A stretch of DNA of 64,000 nt from Paenibacillus sp. GP183 (GCF_900104695.1 NZ_FNSW01000001.1:682001-746000); one strand, 5' to 3'; counted from the stretch's first letter, positions 6,883 through 16,524 are shown. A program made the numbers and translations. Notes: generated by a model from the sequence alone, not told the origin.

Positions 6883-7653
6883 TTACAAGCCGATTCCCCC
6901 GTTAATATGCAGCTCGGTGCCGGTAACCTGGGTAGATTCGTCGGATAAGAGGAAAACCGTACCGTACGCAATATCTTCAGGCGTCTGCATGCGGCCGGAT
7001 GGGATATACGTTTCGCCTCGCTTGCGGAGCTCGGATTCGCTTATGCCCATATTTTGATACAACTCGATCTCCCCTTCGGAAGCCACCCAGCCGACGGTAA
7101 CCCAATTGGAACGAATCCGGTCGCTTCCGTAGTGTGCGGCGATATGCCGATTCAAGGTGAGCATGGCGCCTTTGGAGCAGGAATAGGCGGCCAAATCCTT
7201 CCCGCCCTTGTAGCCGTTCGTGGACCCGATCTGCACGATGGAACCGCCTTCATTCTTCTGCATCGCCTGAATGGCGTACATGGAGCAGAAGAACGCGCCC
7301 TTCATATTGACGGCGAATATGGAATCATACAACGCCTCCGTCGTGTTGATCATCGATCCTCTTGGAAAAATGCCGGCGTTATTGACAAGACCGTCGATCC
7401 TTCCAAAGCGCGTGACTGCGGCGTCAATCAGCTGCCGGCAGGCAGCCTCCGAGCTAATATCCCCTTGGACGAACATCGCCTCGGTGCCGCAGCTTTCCTC
7501 AATTTGGCGGACAACGGCCAATCCGTCCTGCTCATTCCTGCCATTTACGACGACCGCTGCGCCCTCCTCTGCGCACATTAACGCAATCCCTTTGCCGATT
7601 CCCTTCGTTGCTCCCGTGACGACCACCACTTTGCTGTTCAGCCGTTTTCCCAT
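6883..7653 (-). CDS. SDR-family oxidoreductase
   Basis: This is a classical short-chain dehydrogenase of 256 residues. TGATKGIG (13-20) binds NAD(P), NNAG lies at 91-94, and the catalytic Ser144, Tyr157 and Lys161 are present. It probably oxidises or reduces a hydroxyl group on a sugar-derived substrate. The ATG at 7653 is chosen because AGGAGGAAGGGG lies just upstream. It is the last gene of the large catabolic operon, 2 bp after the ThuA-like gene, and a terminator (repeat copy C) follows. The substrate cannot be inferred from sequence alone. Confidence 0.9.
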   Translation of the reverse strand: MGKRLNSKVVVVTGATKGIGKGIALMCAEEGAAVVVNGRNEQDGLAVVRQIEESCGTEAMFVQGDISSEAACRQLIDAAVTRFGRIDGLVNNAGIFPRGSMINTTEALYDSIFAVNMKGAFFCSMYAIQAMQKNEGGSIVQIGSTNGYKGGKDLAAYSCSKGAMLTLNRHIAAHYGSDRIRSNWVTVGWVASEGEIELYQNMGISESELRKRGETYIPSGRMQTPEDIAYGTVFLLSDESTQVTGTELHINGGIGL

Positions 7654-7655
7654 CG

Positions 7656-8300
7656 TTATCCCCTTCCTCCTGAACTCGCCCAAAGACTGCATTGCACAAT
7701 CAGCTTGCGGTACATCGGGTGCTTCAACGAATGTATATGATGACCCGGCATCAAATACGCTACACGTCCCAAGCCAAATTCATGCGCCCAGGCGGCGGGT
7801 CTTCTCGTCCCCTCATGCAAATACTCGAGCAGCACGGTCGTTTTAGTGAAAGGGTCCGTCTCGAACTGGTACGGCTCCTCTTCCATAGTAAAGTCCTCTA
7901 TACCTTGAACAATTTCATGATCGACGTCCGTTTTATGAAAGGCGAGCGGTCCGTACGGCGGATGTCCGGTGAATTTGGCCCCGATTAACTGGCTTAGTTC
8001 ATACCGAGCTTGCAGCGATATCCCGTTATGAAGAACGAGTAAGCCGCCGCCTCCGGCGACATAACCAAGCAAACCGCCAACCTGCGATGAAGCAGCTGGC
8101 GTCCCCCATCTGTCGGTATATCCGATGCATAAATTGTATGGTGCCAATCCGTTTCCGCTCATGATCTCGTAATCTTCGGTACTGTCGATGTCAAATCTGT
8201 CTTCCAGAAGCTCCATCAGCTCCCGTTCGACGGCTTGGAGTGGATGATACTGCGCATGAACGTTGTCGCCCAGCAGTAAAGCCTTTCGTTTAGACTGCAT
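7656..8300 (-). CDS. ThuA-like (trehalose utilisation family) protein
   Basis: This is a class-I glutamine-amidotransferase-like fold protein of 214 residues of the ThuA family, whose members are implicated in disaccharide and 3-keto-sugar metabolism. Family signatures include LLVLHNGISLQARYE, AKFTGHPPYGP and GRVAYLMPGHHIHS. The ATG at 8300 has GGAG ten bases upstream; a TTG at 8309 touches that site. It sits between two SDR genes on the same strand, which suggests a shared pathway with oxidised sugar intermediates. Confidence 0.8.
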   Translation of the reverse strand: MQSKRKALLLGDNVHAQYHPLQAVERELMELLEDRFDIDSTEDYEIMSGNGLAPYNLCIGYTDRWGTPAASSQVGGLLGYVAGGGGLLVLHNGISLQARYELSQLIGAKFTGHPPYGPLAFHKTDVDHEIVQGIEDFTMEEEPYQFETDPFTKTTVLLEYLHEGTRRPAAWAHEFGLGRVAYLMPGHHIHSLKHPMYRKLIVQCSLWASSGGRG

Positions 8301-8326
8301 ATTTGGCAATCTCCTTTCTTGGCCAG

Positions 8327-9055
8327 CTACCAGCGCATCTCGTCTCCTTTGTAATCGAGAAACGCCGGGTGCGCGGGAATCTCTTTCGCATCCCGGTAGC
8401 GAAACATCGTCTCCACAATGTGAGCGGCGGCTTCCTCAGCGGACAGGTTGCCCTCTTCGCTCAACTTTCCGCTCATGTACGTCCTCATCCAGCCCGGGTG
8501 GATGACGAGAACACGTCCTCCTTTGCTTTTCAGCTCGTTATGGACGATGTTGGACTGTATGTTGAGCGCCGCCTTGGACATGCAGTAACCATACCATCCT
8601 TCTCGCCACGTCTGGTTGATTTGTCCGGCTTCGGACGAAATATTGACGAGCAGCTTCGACTCCCCGCGCAGCAGCAGCGGAGCAAACGCAGCCGTAATCC
8701 GAAGCGGACCGAGCGTATTTACATTGAACATGGATAGCATGTTCGCCATATTCATCCGATTGTAAATGCTTTGCTCCAAATCGCCCGCGACGCCTGCATT
8801 ATTGATGACGATCTCGAGGCGATCGGTCCGCTCGGCGATGGAGGCTCCGAAGCGATTCACGCTGTCGTCGCTTGAAACGTCCAGTTCAAGCGGAATCAAT
8901 TGCTTCGGATACTGTGCCGCTAGGCCGTCCAATTGATCCCAATCGTTCATGTACCTTCCCGCAAATACGGTAAAATGTCTCCGGAGCAGCTGCGCCGTCA
9001 AGGTGTAGCCCAAACCCCTGTCCGCTCCGGTTACGCATGCGTATGAATTCGACAT
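8327..9055 (-). CDS. SDR-family oxidoreductase (C-factor-like)
   Basis: The protein has 242 residues with TGADRGLG (9-16) for cofactor binding, NNAG and an active site with Ser140/141, Tyr157 and Lys161. The C-terminal half (VIHPGWMRTYMSG) matches the C-signal/CsgA-like SDR branch, and the protein closely resembles the SDR at 58781-59482 in the third catabolic island (shared NISSEAG, HPGW and SYKG/DYKG ends). It overlaps no neighbour and lies 26 bp upstream of the ThuA-like gene. The substrate is unknown. Confidence 0.85.
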   Translation of the reverse strand: MSNSYACVTGADRGLGYTLTAQLLRRHFTVFAGRYMNDWDQLDGLAAQYPKQLIPLELDVSSDDSVNRFGASIAERTDRLEIVINNAGVAGDLEQSIYNRMNMANMLSMFNVNTLGPLRITAAFAPLLLRGESKLLVNISSEAGQINQTWREGWYGYCMSKAALNIQSNIVHNELKSKGGRVLVIHPGWMRTYMSGKLSEEGNLSAEEAAAHIVETMFRYRDAKEIPAHPAFLDYKGDEMRW

Positions 9056-9082
9056 ATCATTCTCCTTTCCTGTGACGGCCCG

Positions 9083-10054
9083 TCAGCCGTAAATCGCCTC
9101 AAGCGCTTGCAAGTAAGCGATACTGGCCGCCAGTTCATTCCGCTCATAGTCGCAAATACGCTCTGGACTCTCTCCTTGCTCGAAAGGGGTCCGCCACTCG
9201 CCGGAGGAACGGGCGTGATTGTGAACGAATTGCATGACGTTTGTCAGCTGGGCTGCAGTCCGCGGCGGGTATTCGGTCCAATAGTCTTCCCGAAGAATGC
9301 GCACGTGTCTGGCAACAAGGGCGCCGTGCTCCAGCGACATCGTGATGCTGGGATTACTCTCCGCGAAGATGCGCAGCAGCTCGGGGAACGGAATGGCGCC
9401 TTGCCCTACAGCGCAGCGCACAAGCCGGTATCCCTCTTCGCTCCAGTAAATTTTGTAATCCTTCAGATGGATGTTCTTCACATTCGCCGCCACCCGGTTG
9501 TAATAGTCGATCGGTTCTTCCGCCGTCGCCAGTACATTGGCCGTATCCAGCGTAATGCCGAACCGATCCGAACCGATTGTGCGGCACAGCTCCAACAGCT
9601 CTTCGGAGGCGAGATCCTGGTGATTCTCGACGGCTAGATTGACGCCGACCGCTTCGGCCGTTTCCGTCACTCGCTTGAAATTATCCGTCAAGACATCTAG
9701 GAACGGCTGCCATTTCCCCTTCATATGTCGCCGGTCGCCGCCGTAATCGGCGCCGCCGACAACGGTGCGAACGGTGACGGCGCCGACGTGCTGCCCGATG
9801 AGAAGAGCTTCCTTCAACGCTTCGACATCATATCCCCCCGCCGCAATTGTGACAAACATGTTGGATTGTTCCACTTCCCTGCGGACGGCATCGATGTCGG
9901 ATTTCGCCAACATATCGAGCGGGATTTCCACCCCTTCAAATCCGTAGCGCGCCGCTCGATGCACGAATTCGATCGCATCGATCCTGGGCTTGCCGCTTTG
10001 CGGATGAATGCCCATGTCGAAGGTGGTACCGTAAGCCGTTAAGCCGAATTTCAT
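9083..10054 (-). CDS. Sugar phosphate isomerase/epimerase (xylose-isomerase-like TIM barrel)
   Basis: This is a metal-dependent TIM-barrel protein of 323 residues. Likely metal and substrate ligands are in LAVENHQD (Glu and His), GITLDTANVL (Asp) and NIHLKDYK (His, Asp), the usual pattern for this superfamily; the last Glu is in SLEHG. The ATG at 10054 follows GGGAGG by seven bases. It lies 34 bp downstream of an SDR stop in the same operon. Substrate prediction is not possible; an epimerase or isomerase of a keto sugar or inosose fits the setting. Confidence 0.85.
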   Translation of the reverse strand: MKFGLTAYGTTFDMGIHPQSGKPRIDAIEFVHRAARYGFEGVEIPLDMLAKSDIDAVRREVEQSNMFVTIAAGGYDVEALKEALLIGQHVGAVTVRTVVGGADYGGDRRHMKGKWQPFLDVLTDNFKRVTETAEAVGVNLAVENHQDLASEELLELCRTIGSDRFGITLDTANVLATAEEPIDYYNRVAANVKNIHLKDYKIYWSEEGYRLVRCAVGQGAIPFPELLRIFAESNPSITMSLEHGALVARHVRILREDYWTEYPPRTAAQLTNVMQFVHNHARSSGEWRTPFEQGESPERICDYERNELAASIAYLQALEAIYG

Positions 10055-10088
10055 AGGCAACCTCCCAGAATTAGGCGGGCCGGACCGA

Positions 10089-10856
10089 TCACTCGGCTGT
10101 CCAACCGCCATCGATTGTTATCGCGGAGCCCGTCATGAAGCTGGATGCATCGGAAGCCAAGTACAGGATGAGCCCCGTCAGCTCTTGCGGATCGCCCCAT
10201 CGTTTCACGGGAAGGTGATCCAGGAAATATTGATTGGCTTGTGGGTTATTGATCACACTCTTATTCATCTCGGTAGCGAATGGTCCTGGACATACCGCAT
10301 TGGCGGTAATCCCGAACGGCGCCCATTCCAGCGCCATGACCTTGGTCAACTGAATCAGGCCGCCCTTGCTCGAGCAGTAGGCAGATCGTTCCGGAAGCGC
10401 GATCTGTCCCAGCATGGACGACATGTTGATAATGCGACCGAACCTTTGGCGAATCATATACGGCGCGGCAGCCTTGGCGCACAGAAACGGCGCCTTCAGG
10501 TTCGTGCCCAATACGGCATCCCAGTCGCTCTCCTCATATTCGACAATCGCTCTGCGCACGTTGATCCCGGCGTTGTTGACGAGAATATCCAAGCGGCCAA
10601 AGCGGCTGACGGCCTGCTCTATCATCTCCTTAACCTGCTCGGATTGCGTAACATCTACCGCGATTCCGAGCGTCTCGGCCTCCGACTCCGCAGCCAATTG
10701 CTGCGCGCCCGCGTCAGCCTTCTCTTCGGAGCGGCTCGTCACGATGACGCTCGCTCCGGCGGCGGCTAGCGTCCGGGCGAATTCATACCCGAGTCCTTGC
10801 ACGCCGCCTGTAATGAGAGCGACTTTCCCCGTAAGATTGAACATGTCGTTTGCCAC
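10089..10856 (-). CDS. SDR-family oxidoreductase (gluconate 5-dehydrogenase/FabG-like)
   Basis: This is a 255-residue SDR with TGGVQGLG (16-23), NNAG at 95-98, Ser146/147, Tyr160 and Lys164. Closest familiar relatives are gluconate 5-dehydrogenases and KduD-type enzymes, which act on keto-aldonic acids, in keeping with the nearby YjhG-type dehydratase. The GTG at 10856 has AAAGGG ten bases upstream; the next ATG (10844) has none. It immediately follows the truncated dehydratase gene. Confidence 0.85.
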   Translation of the reverse strand: MANDMFNLTGKVALITGGVQGLGYEFARTLAAAGASVIVTSRSEEKADAGAQQLAAESEAETLGIAVDVTQSEQVKEMIEQAVSRFGRLDILVNNAGINVRRAIVEYEESDWDAVLGTNLKAPFLCAKAAAPYMIRQRFGRIINMSSMLGQIALPERSAYCSSKGGLIQLTKVMALEWAPFGITANAVCPGPFATEMNKSVINNPQANQYFLDHLPVKRWGDPQELTGLILYLASDASSFMTGSAITIDGGWTAE

Positions 10857-10887
10857 TTCTGCAGCACCCTTTCGCGATAAGCTAATT

Positions 10888-11158
10888 TTATCCCGCTTTC
10901 ATCGGCCCGTTGCGCCAGTAGGAGCTTACCGTGGCCGTCTGCCAGATGTCTTCAAAGCGCTGTGGATCTTTGCCGATCAGGAACGGCTTCAGGTATTCAT
11001 CGATGGCCGTCGCCACAGCCAAATAACGCTGGATAAAGGTGGCGCAGCCGAGTCCGTACAAGCCGGGCTCGGACGTTTCGATCTTGACGAAGACAGATTA
11101 ATGCCGTCCGGAGCCGTCAGAATCGTCTTCACATCTCGTATCGTTAGCGCGGGCTCAT
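10888..11158 (-). pseudogene. Truncated ManD/RspA-like sugar-acid dehydratase (enolase superfamily)
   Basis: The minus strand encodes [17 protein letters not shown], then after a one-base shift [20 protein letters not shown] and [20 protein letters not shown], which match the N-terminal capping domain of D-mannonate/galactonate dehydratases. The frame stops at 10888 after about 85 codons, so the whole barrel (about 300 residues) is missing. The ATG at 11158 overlaps the upstream SDR stop (ATGA), as expected for an operon member, but a second shift is needed near the start. I infer a gene lost by deletion from inside an otherwise intact operon. Confidence 0.7.
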
Positions 11159-11973
11159 GGCTCTTGATCTCTTCTCTTATTCGATTGATGGGCTCCCCAA
11201 TAACTGACTCCGTCCTCCGGCATTCCCGGCACGATCAGTCCGCCGTCGACGCGCAGCGTCGTCCCGGTTACATAGGACGCGGCGTCAGAGACGAGCCACG
11301 CCGCCGCTCGGCCGATATCATCGGGCAGTCCCATTCGGCCGAGCGGAATCGCTTCGCCGAGCTTGTCGTGACGCGGCGTCCGCTCGCGAACGAGAATGGC
11401 GCCGGGAGCGAGGCAGTTGACCCGGATCCCGTAAGGGGCGAGATCCATCGCCGCGGATTCGGAGGCTCTCTTCAAACCGGCCTTCAAGCCGCCGTATACA
11501 GCATCCCGAGGGTAGGCTCTCTCCGCGCGGGACGACGTGATATTGACAATACTGCCGCGAATGCCGAGCCGGATCATATGCCGGGATACGTTTCTCATCA
11601 GAAGAAGCGGCGCGCGGAAGTTCAGGAATATCGTGTCGTCCAGACGCTCGACGGATAGCTCATCGACCGGATCGAACAGGCTGATGCCGGCATTGTTGAC
11701 CAGGACGTCGATCCGTCCCATCACCTCTATCGCCGCTTGAACCGTCGCTTCGACAATGCCGAGGACGCGGAGATCGCCGGGAAGGACGAAGCAGTCTTTC
11801 CCCGAAGCGAGCCGGACTTCTTCCGCAGTCGATGCGGCCGGCCCGTCGTCCCCGTAATGCGTAATCGCAAGCGTATATCCTTCATGGGCCAACGAAAGGG
11901 CGATGCCGCGTCCGATCCCGCGGCTGCCTCCCGTTACGAGAGCGGTTCTTCCGTCTCCGGTGCTTCTCGCCAT
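11155..11973 (-). CDS. SDR-family oxidoreductase
   Basis: This 272-residue SDR has TGGSRGIG (14-21), NNAG (93-96), Ser147, Tyr160 and Lys164. The C-terminus carries an extension after VDGG (LIVPGMPEDGVSYWGAHQS) that most SDRs lack. The ATG at 11973 has AAGGAG seven bases upstream and lies 4 bp after the YjhG-like stop codon, so the two are translationally close. The downstream partner was the now truncated ManD-like gene. Confidence 0.88.
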   Translation of the reverse strand: MARSTGDGRTALVTGGSRGIGRGIALSLAHEGYTLAITHYGDDGPAASTAEEVRLASGKDCFVLPGDLRVLGIVEATVQAAIEVMGRIDVLVNNAGISLFDPVDELSVERLDDTIFLNFRAPLLLMRNVSRHMIRLGIRGSIVNITSSRAERAYPRDAVYGGLKAGLKRASESAAMDLAPYGIRVNCLAPGAILVRERTPRHDKLGEAIPLGRMGLPDDIGRAAAWLVSDAASYVTGTTLRVDGGLIVPGMPEDGVSYWGAHQSNKRRDQEP

Positions 11974-11977
11974 ACGG

Positions 11978-13975
11978 TCACTCCTTCGCCTCTGTCGGAT
12001 GGCTTTGCCGCAATACCTGCTGACCAGCATTCAAAACTTCGAGTATCCGGTCCACATCGTAAATGCTTCCTCGCCAGGTGCCGCCGCTTGCGGCCTGCAG
12101 CGCCGCCCACAAGCGCGTATCGTCCGGAAGCTGCGGATCGGCGGCCATGGCAGGATGGGCGGTCCTTTTGGCAAGAATTCGTGCTCCTTCTTCGGGAGAG
12201 ACCCGGGACTCTGCGATGCCTACGAAATGGATCGTTCCCTCGAGCCGGTTCAGGTCGATCTCGATTTCCACGATATCGCCGTCGCACAGCTTGCCGATCG
12301 GGCCTCCGGAAAGCCCCTCGGGCCCTACGTGCCCGATACAGGCACCTGTGGATACTCCCGAGAACCGCGCATCCGTTATCAGCGTCACATGCTTGCCGAA
12401 CGGCAGCACCTTTAACGCCGACGTCAACTGATATGTCTCTTCCATGCCGGTGCCGGACGGCCCTCTTCCGATCAGCGCCATAATGTCTCCTGCGGCGATG
12501 CCGCCGTCCTTGATCGCCTTCACCGCCGCCCGCTCTGTCGTGAACACTTTTACCGTCCCGGTATGTCGATATACGCCGTCCGCCCCGACAACGGACGGAT
12601 CGATCGCCGTAGACTTGATGACCGAGCCCTCCGGCGCAAGGTTCCCCATCGGGAACGTAACGGTCGAGGTCAATCCCCTCCGTTTAGCCTGATCCGGACT
12701 CATAATGACCTGGTCTGCCTGAACGTTGTCCAATTCGAGCAAACGCTTCTTCATCTCGAACCTGCGCTCCGACTGCTCCCACCAATCCAGCACAGCGGAC
12801 AGCTTATCGCCGCCGGCCGTGTTCACCGATTCGTCGAGCAGCCCGAGCTTGCGCAGGTGCAGCATCACTTCCGGAACGCCGCCGGCCATAAACACCCGCA
12901 CGGTCGGATGATGCTCAGGACCGTTCGGCAACACGCTGACAAGACGCGGGACGCTGCGGTTGACCCGGTTCCAGTCGGCGACATCGGGAATGCGGAGCTT
13001 GGCGGCATGAGCGATCGCCGGAATGTGAAGCAGCAAGTTCGTTGATCCGCCAAACGCGGCATGGACGATCATTGCATTCTCGATCGATGCATCCGACAAA
13101 ATATGCTTCATAGCGATGCCGTTCATCGTCATCCAATGCACAGCTCTGGCCGATTGCCGGGCGATGTTCAGCCATATCGGCTGCCCCGACGGTGCCAAGG
13201 CGGAATGGGGGAGCGCCATGCCGAGCGCTTCGGCGACGACCTGGGCTGTGCCCGCCGTCCCGAGAAATTGGCAGCCGCCTCCGGGCGTCGCGCAGGCTCG
13301 GCAGCCCATATCCGCCGCTTCCTGCAGCGTAATTTGGTCCTGCGCATAACGGGCGCCGATCGTCTGAACCTTCGCCGCATCCTCGCCGTGCGTCGGGGGC
13401 AGTGTGACGCCTCCGGGCACGATAACGCAGGGCAGCTCGTGCATCGCCGCAAGCGCGATCATCATCGCCGGCAGCCCTTTGTCGCAAGTGGCGACCCCGA
13501 TGACGCCGTTACGGGTCGGCAGCGAGCGGATCAAGCGTCGGTAGACGATCGCCGCATCGTTGCGGTAAGGAAGCGAATCGAACATCCCGGTCGTGCCTTG
13601 CGTACGGCCGTCGCACGGATCGCTGACATACCCGGCGAATGGAATGCCGCCAAGGGCTCTGATCTCCAGCGCCGCCTCCTTCGTCAGCAGACCGACTTCC
13701 CAGTGGCCGGTATGGTATCCAAGCGCGACGGGCGTCCCGTCCTCGGCGCGCAAGCCGCCCTGCGTGCTGAGGATGAGCACCTGCTTGCCGTTCAGCCGGT
13801 CCGCCTGCCACCCCATACCGACGTTCTGGCTGAGCCCGAACAGATCGCCGCTCGGAGCATGCAGCAGCATCTCGTCGGTCAGGGGCAAAGATCCCGGAGG
13901 TCCGGCGGCATGCGTCTGAAGCGAGTACATCGTGCTATCTTCGTCCCCGATTATGTACGATAAGCCCGATTTCAT
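11978..13975 (-). CDS. yjhG: YjhG/YagF-type D-xylonate (sugar-acid) dehydratase
   Basis: This is an IlvD/Edd-family Fe-S dehydratase of 665 residues that converts an aldonic acid to its 2-keto-3-deoxy derivative in the cytoplasm. It follows the YjhG/YagF branch closely along its length (for example [39 protein letters not shown] and [12 protein letters not shown]). Three cluster-binding cysteines are visible: Cys121 in [10 protein letters not shown], Cys164 in CDKG and Cys235 in GGGCQFLG. The ATG at 13975 follows GGAGGGG by about eight bases. It sits between two SDR genes; a xylonate-type or other C5/C6 aldonate route is the most likely context. Confidence 0.92.
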   Translation of the reverse strand: MKSGLSYIIGDEDSTMYSLQTHAAGPPGSLPLTDEMLLHAPSGDLFGLSQNVGMGWQADRLNGKQVLILSTQGGLRAEDGTPVALGYHTGHWEVGLLTKEAALEIRALGGIPFAGYVSDPCDGRTQGTTGMFDSLPYRNDAAIVYRRLIRSLPTRNGVIGVATCDKGLPAMMIALAAMHELPCVIVPGGVTLPPTHGEDAAKVQTIGARYAQDQITLQEAADMGCRACATPGGGCQFLGTAGTAQVVAEALGMALPHSALAPSGQPIWLNIARQSARAVHWMTMNGIAMKHILSDASIENAMIVHAAFGGSTNLLLHIPAIAHAAKLRIPDVADWNRVNRSVPRLVSVLPNGPEHHPTVRVFMAGGVPEVMLHLRKLGLLDESVNTAGGDKLSAVLDWWEQSERRFEMKKRLLELDNVQADQVIMSPDQAKRRGLTSTVTFPMGNLAPEGSVIKSTAIDPSVVGADGVYRHTGTVKVFTTERAAVKAIKDGGIAAGDIMALIGRGPSGTGMEETYQLTSALKVLPFGKHVTLITDARFSGVSTGACIGHVGPEGLSGGPIGKLCDGDIVEIEIDLNRLEGTIHFVGIAESRVSPEEGARILAKRTAHPAMAADPQLPDDTRLWAALQAASGGTWRGSIYDVDRILEVLNAGQQVLRQSHPTEAKE

Positions 13976-13991
13976 ACTTCACCCCTCCATG

Positions 13992-14777
13992 TTATTTCCA
14001 GCATACGATCGTTTCTCCCGAGAGCGCATCCGACTGCGGGCCGCACAGGAACATAACGATATCCGACATATCCTTGGGCTCTGCGATTCGCTGCAGCCGG
14101 GATAGCTCCTCTTGCCCGCGCACCGTCCGCGTCGCGAGGAAACGGGCCGTATACGTCGGCGCTGGCGCGATGCAGTTCACATTTACATCGAAAGGGCGAA
14201 GCTGTTCGGCAAGGGAACGCGTATATTGCGAAATGCCCATCTTTGCTGCGGCGTAAATAATGCCCTGTTTGACGGGAATATGGCCGGCGATTGAGCCGAC
14301 ATTCACAATTTTGCCGGCACGTCTGTCGCGCATATGCAGACCCGCGTATTTGCAGGCATACATCGTGGACAGTAAATTCCGTTCCACGACCGATTGGATA
14401 TCCGCGATCGGGATATCCAGCGCATCGTTCGGGTCCGGGCGAGGCGCCGCCGCACCGATGTCGCCGCCCGCATTGTTAACCAAGATGTCGATCGACCCCA
14501 GCAGCTCGATGGAGCTGTCGATGAGCCGCTTCACTTGCGATGGATCGGCCAGGTCGGCGGCGAGGAAAACCGCCTTCACCCCGAATCGCTCGGCAATCTC
14601 CGCGGCCACGGCGCTGCCGGACTCCGCTTCGTCAAACTGTGCGGCCGCTTCTTCGTTGACGTCGTGAATGACAACATTGGCGCCGGCATCGGCGAGATCG
14701 AGCGCATACTGCTTTCCCAGGCCCCGGCTGGAACCGGTAACGAGCGCATTTTTGCCGCTCAAATCAAATCCTTTCAT
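13992..14777 (-). CDS. SDR-family oxidoreductase
   Basis: This 261-residue SDR has TGSSRGLG (14-21), NNAG (101-104), Ser162, Tyr175 and Lys179. Two insertions are unusual: an Ala/Glu-rich segment after the second strand (about 46-66) and a proline-rich loop after NNAG (PRPDPNDALDIP). The C-terminus ends SGETIVCWK rather than the common VDGG. The ATG at 14777 follows GAGGTG by six bases. It is the first enzyme gene after the transporter and lies 16 bp before the dehydratase gene. Confidence 0.85.
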   Translation of the reverse strand: MKGFDLSGKNALVTGSSRGLGKQYALDLADAGANVVIHDVNEEAAAQFDEAESGSAVAAEIAERFGVKAVFLAADLADPSQVKRLIDSSIELLGSIDILVNNAGGDIGAAAPRPDPNDALDIPIADIQSVVERNLLSTMYACKYAGLHMRDRRAGKIVNVGSIAGHIPVKQGIIYAAAKMGISQYTRSLAEQLRPFDVNVNCIAPAPTYTARFLATRTVRGQEELSRLQRIAEPKDMSDIVMFLCGPQSDALSGETIVCWK

Positions 14778-14830
14778 CAACATCACCTCAAAGACGGAAT
14801 GTGAAACGTCCAAGCGAATTATGGATAAAG

Positions 14831-14865
14831 GAGAACCTAAGCCGTCATAGGAGACTTAGGTTCTC
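14831..14865. terminator. Intra-operon hairpin after the binding-protein gene
   Basis: GAGAACCTAAG (14831-14841) pairs perfectly with CTTAGGTTCTC (14855-14865). The following T-tract is short on the minus strand (CTTTATCC), so it is likely a partial terminator or an mRNA-stabilising hairpin between the abundant binding protein and the enzymes. Confidence 0.65.
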
Positions 14866-14897
14866 ACTTTCGAATCGACGCAATCAATCAGAACGAC

Positions 14898-16460
14898 TTA
14901 CTTGCCGATCTCATCCATATATTTTTTCCACTGTTCAATGTAGGCTTTCTGGATTTTCTCGAGACCGGCAGCCTTGGCTTTCTCCATGAATTGCTTCAGA
15001 CCGGCTTCGACATCCTCCACATTGCCTGCTTCAAGAGGCTTGAGATACTGCGTACTGACTTGCTCCAGCGCGGCTCTCTCCGCTTGATAGGACGAGTAGT
15101 CTTCTGCGAAACCGCTGAAGTAAGCAGGCTTATACATCGTATCCATCTTCTTGAACATATCCAGCACTTGATCGAAGCTCTTATCGAAAAGCATGTAATT
15201 GGGATTGCGCCACGCCCAAGAATTCATCCCCTCGCGAGGAAAGCCGTTCGTGCTGCTGTCGCCGATCATCTCGTAATGGCCGTCGACCACCTTGTAGTTC
15301 TTTCCTTCGATGCCGTAGGACGTCAGCAGATTGTACCTCTTATCCGTAACAAGCTTCTCGTAGAACGCAAGCGCTCTTTCCGGATTTTTGCTGCTCTTTG
15401 GAATGGCGTAGCCGTTGCCGATCGGCGGGTTCGGTACAGCGAAGCCGCGAAATTCCGTATAAGGGAAATACCCGATCTCCCAGTCCGGATGGACAGATTT
15501 AATTTTCGTCACACTGTCATTGAAGCGGACCGGGTTCTCGCCCTGAAGGGCAATTGCCGCTTTGCCGCTGGCGAATACATCGTGTCCGCCGGCAGTGGCG
15601 TTCAATTGATTGCGGGACCAGAAGCCTTTGTCGGCCCATCGTTTGTACAGCTTCAGCATTTGCAGATGCTCGGGCGAACCCCAGTACGAATTGATGCCGC
15701 GCGGATTGTCGTAGCTGAACTGCAGTCCGTAATTTTTCAGCCAATCACCAGTCAAATTGTTCTTGAGCGCCGGCAGCAATTGGTACAATCCGAGCGCGAA
15801 GGCGTTCTGTGTGTCTGATACCGGAATAAGCCCCGGCTCGTTCTTCTTGATCCCGTCCAGATAAGCCTCGATCGTCTCGAGCGATTCCGGCTTAGGCAAA
15901 TTGTACTTCTTGCGAAGATCTTCCCTGTACGGGGCGCCGTCCGGTGTGTATTCCTTGAAGGTGGACGGTACGGTGAAAATTTTACCGTCGATCTTGGCGT
16001 TGTTCCACATCTCGGGAGTCACATGTTTATTCAGAACCGGCGCTATCTTCGGCAGCATTTCATCGAGCGGCAGGAATGCTCCTTTCTTGGCATACGTCTG
16101 GTATTGCAGCCAGGTCGCCGTATAGATCAGATCGATCGGCTGGCCGGAAGTGAGCAGCAGCTTGTATTTTTGCTCATATTCGGTCCAAGTCGTGTAGTTG
16201 AATTTCACGGTCGCGTTCAGATCCGCCAAGGCCAGCTTGTTGACCTCCGCTTCAATGACCGGCAAATCCTTCGGGGCATCCCCGACCATATAAAATTGCA
16301 GTTCCACCCGCTTGGATTTATCCAGATTCGACGATCCCTTGGTACTGCTTTGTGCCGTTCCCGTTGTCGGTGTATTGTTCCCGCTGCAGGCTGCCAGTAC
16401 GCCCATCAATACCGAGGCTGCCAAACCCGCCAGCAGAAGCCTGGAAAACTTGCGTCCCAT
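14898..16460 (-). CDS. ABC transporter substrate-binding lipoprotein
   Basis: This is a 520-residue extracytoplasmic binding protein. The N-terminus has a lipoprotein signal peptide ending in the lipobox VLAAC at about residue 25, followed by a Ser/Thr/Asn-rich linker. It belongs to the large LplA/family-1 carbohydrate binding proteins common in Paenibacillus. It lies directly downstream of two permease genes on the same strand and is followed by a hairpin. No ATPase gene is in the operon; a shared MsmX-type ATPase encoded elsewhere would be expected. Confidence 0.9.
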   Translation of the reverse strand: MGRKFSRLLLAGLAASVLMGVLAACSGNNTPTTGTAQSSTKGSSNLDKSKRVELQFYMVGDAPKDLPVIEAEVNKLALADLNATVKFNYTTWTEYEQKYKLLLTSGQPIDLIYTATWLQYQTYAKKGAFLPLDEMLPKIAPVLNKHVTPEMWNNAKIDGKIFTVPSTFKEYTPDGAPYREDLRKKYNLPKPESLETIEAYLDGIKKNEPGLIPVSDTQNAFALGLYQLLPALKNNLTGDWLKNYGLQFSYDNPRGINSYWGSPEHLQMLKLYKRWADKGFWSRNQLNATAGGHDVFASGKAAIALQGENPVRFNDSVTKIKSVHPDWEIGYFPYTEFRGFAVPNPPIGNGYAIPKSSKNPERALAFYEKLVTDKRYNLLTSYGIEGKNYKVVDGHYEMIGDSSTNGFPREGMNSWAWRNPNYMLFDKSFDQVLDMFKKMDTMYKPAYFSGFAEDYSSYQAERAALEQVSTQYLKPLEAGNVEDVEAGLKQFMEKAKAAGLEKIQKAYIEQWKKYMDEIGK

Positions 16461-16524
16461 TGTTTACCCTCCCGTAATATGCTTTTTTATGTTAGCCACC
16501 GGTCCCGCGCTAGGATCGACGGTT

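Noticed and set aside
6657-6971. Minus-strand frame of 104 codons ending in hydrophobic residues
   Set aside because: Its C-terminal half is translated from dispersed repeat copy C and the rest is antiphase to the SDR gene at 6883; not a gene.
10414-11658. Long plus-strand open frame of 414 codons
   Set aside because: It is antisense to three SDR-region genes in GC-rich DNA, has no family similarity and no ribosome binding site; a shadow of the minus-strand genes.
13061-13963. Plus-strand open frame of 300 codons
   Set aside because: Antisense to the YjhG-like gene, with Arg/His/Gln-rich composition typical of reversed GC-rich coding sequence.
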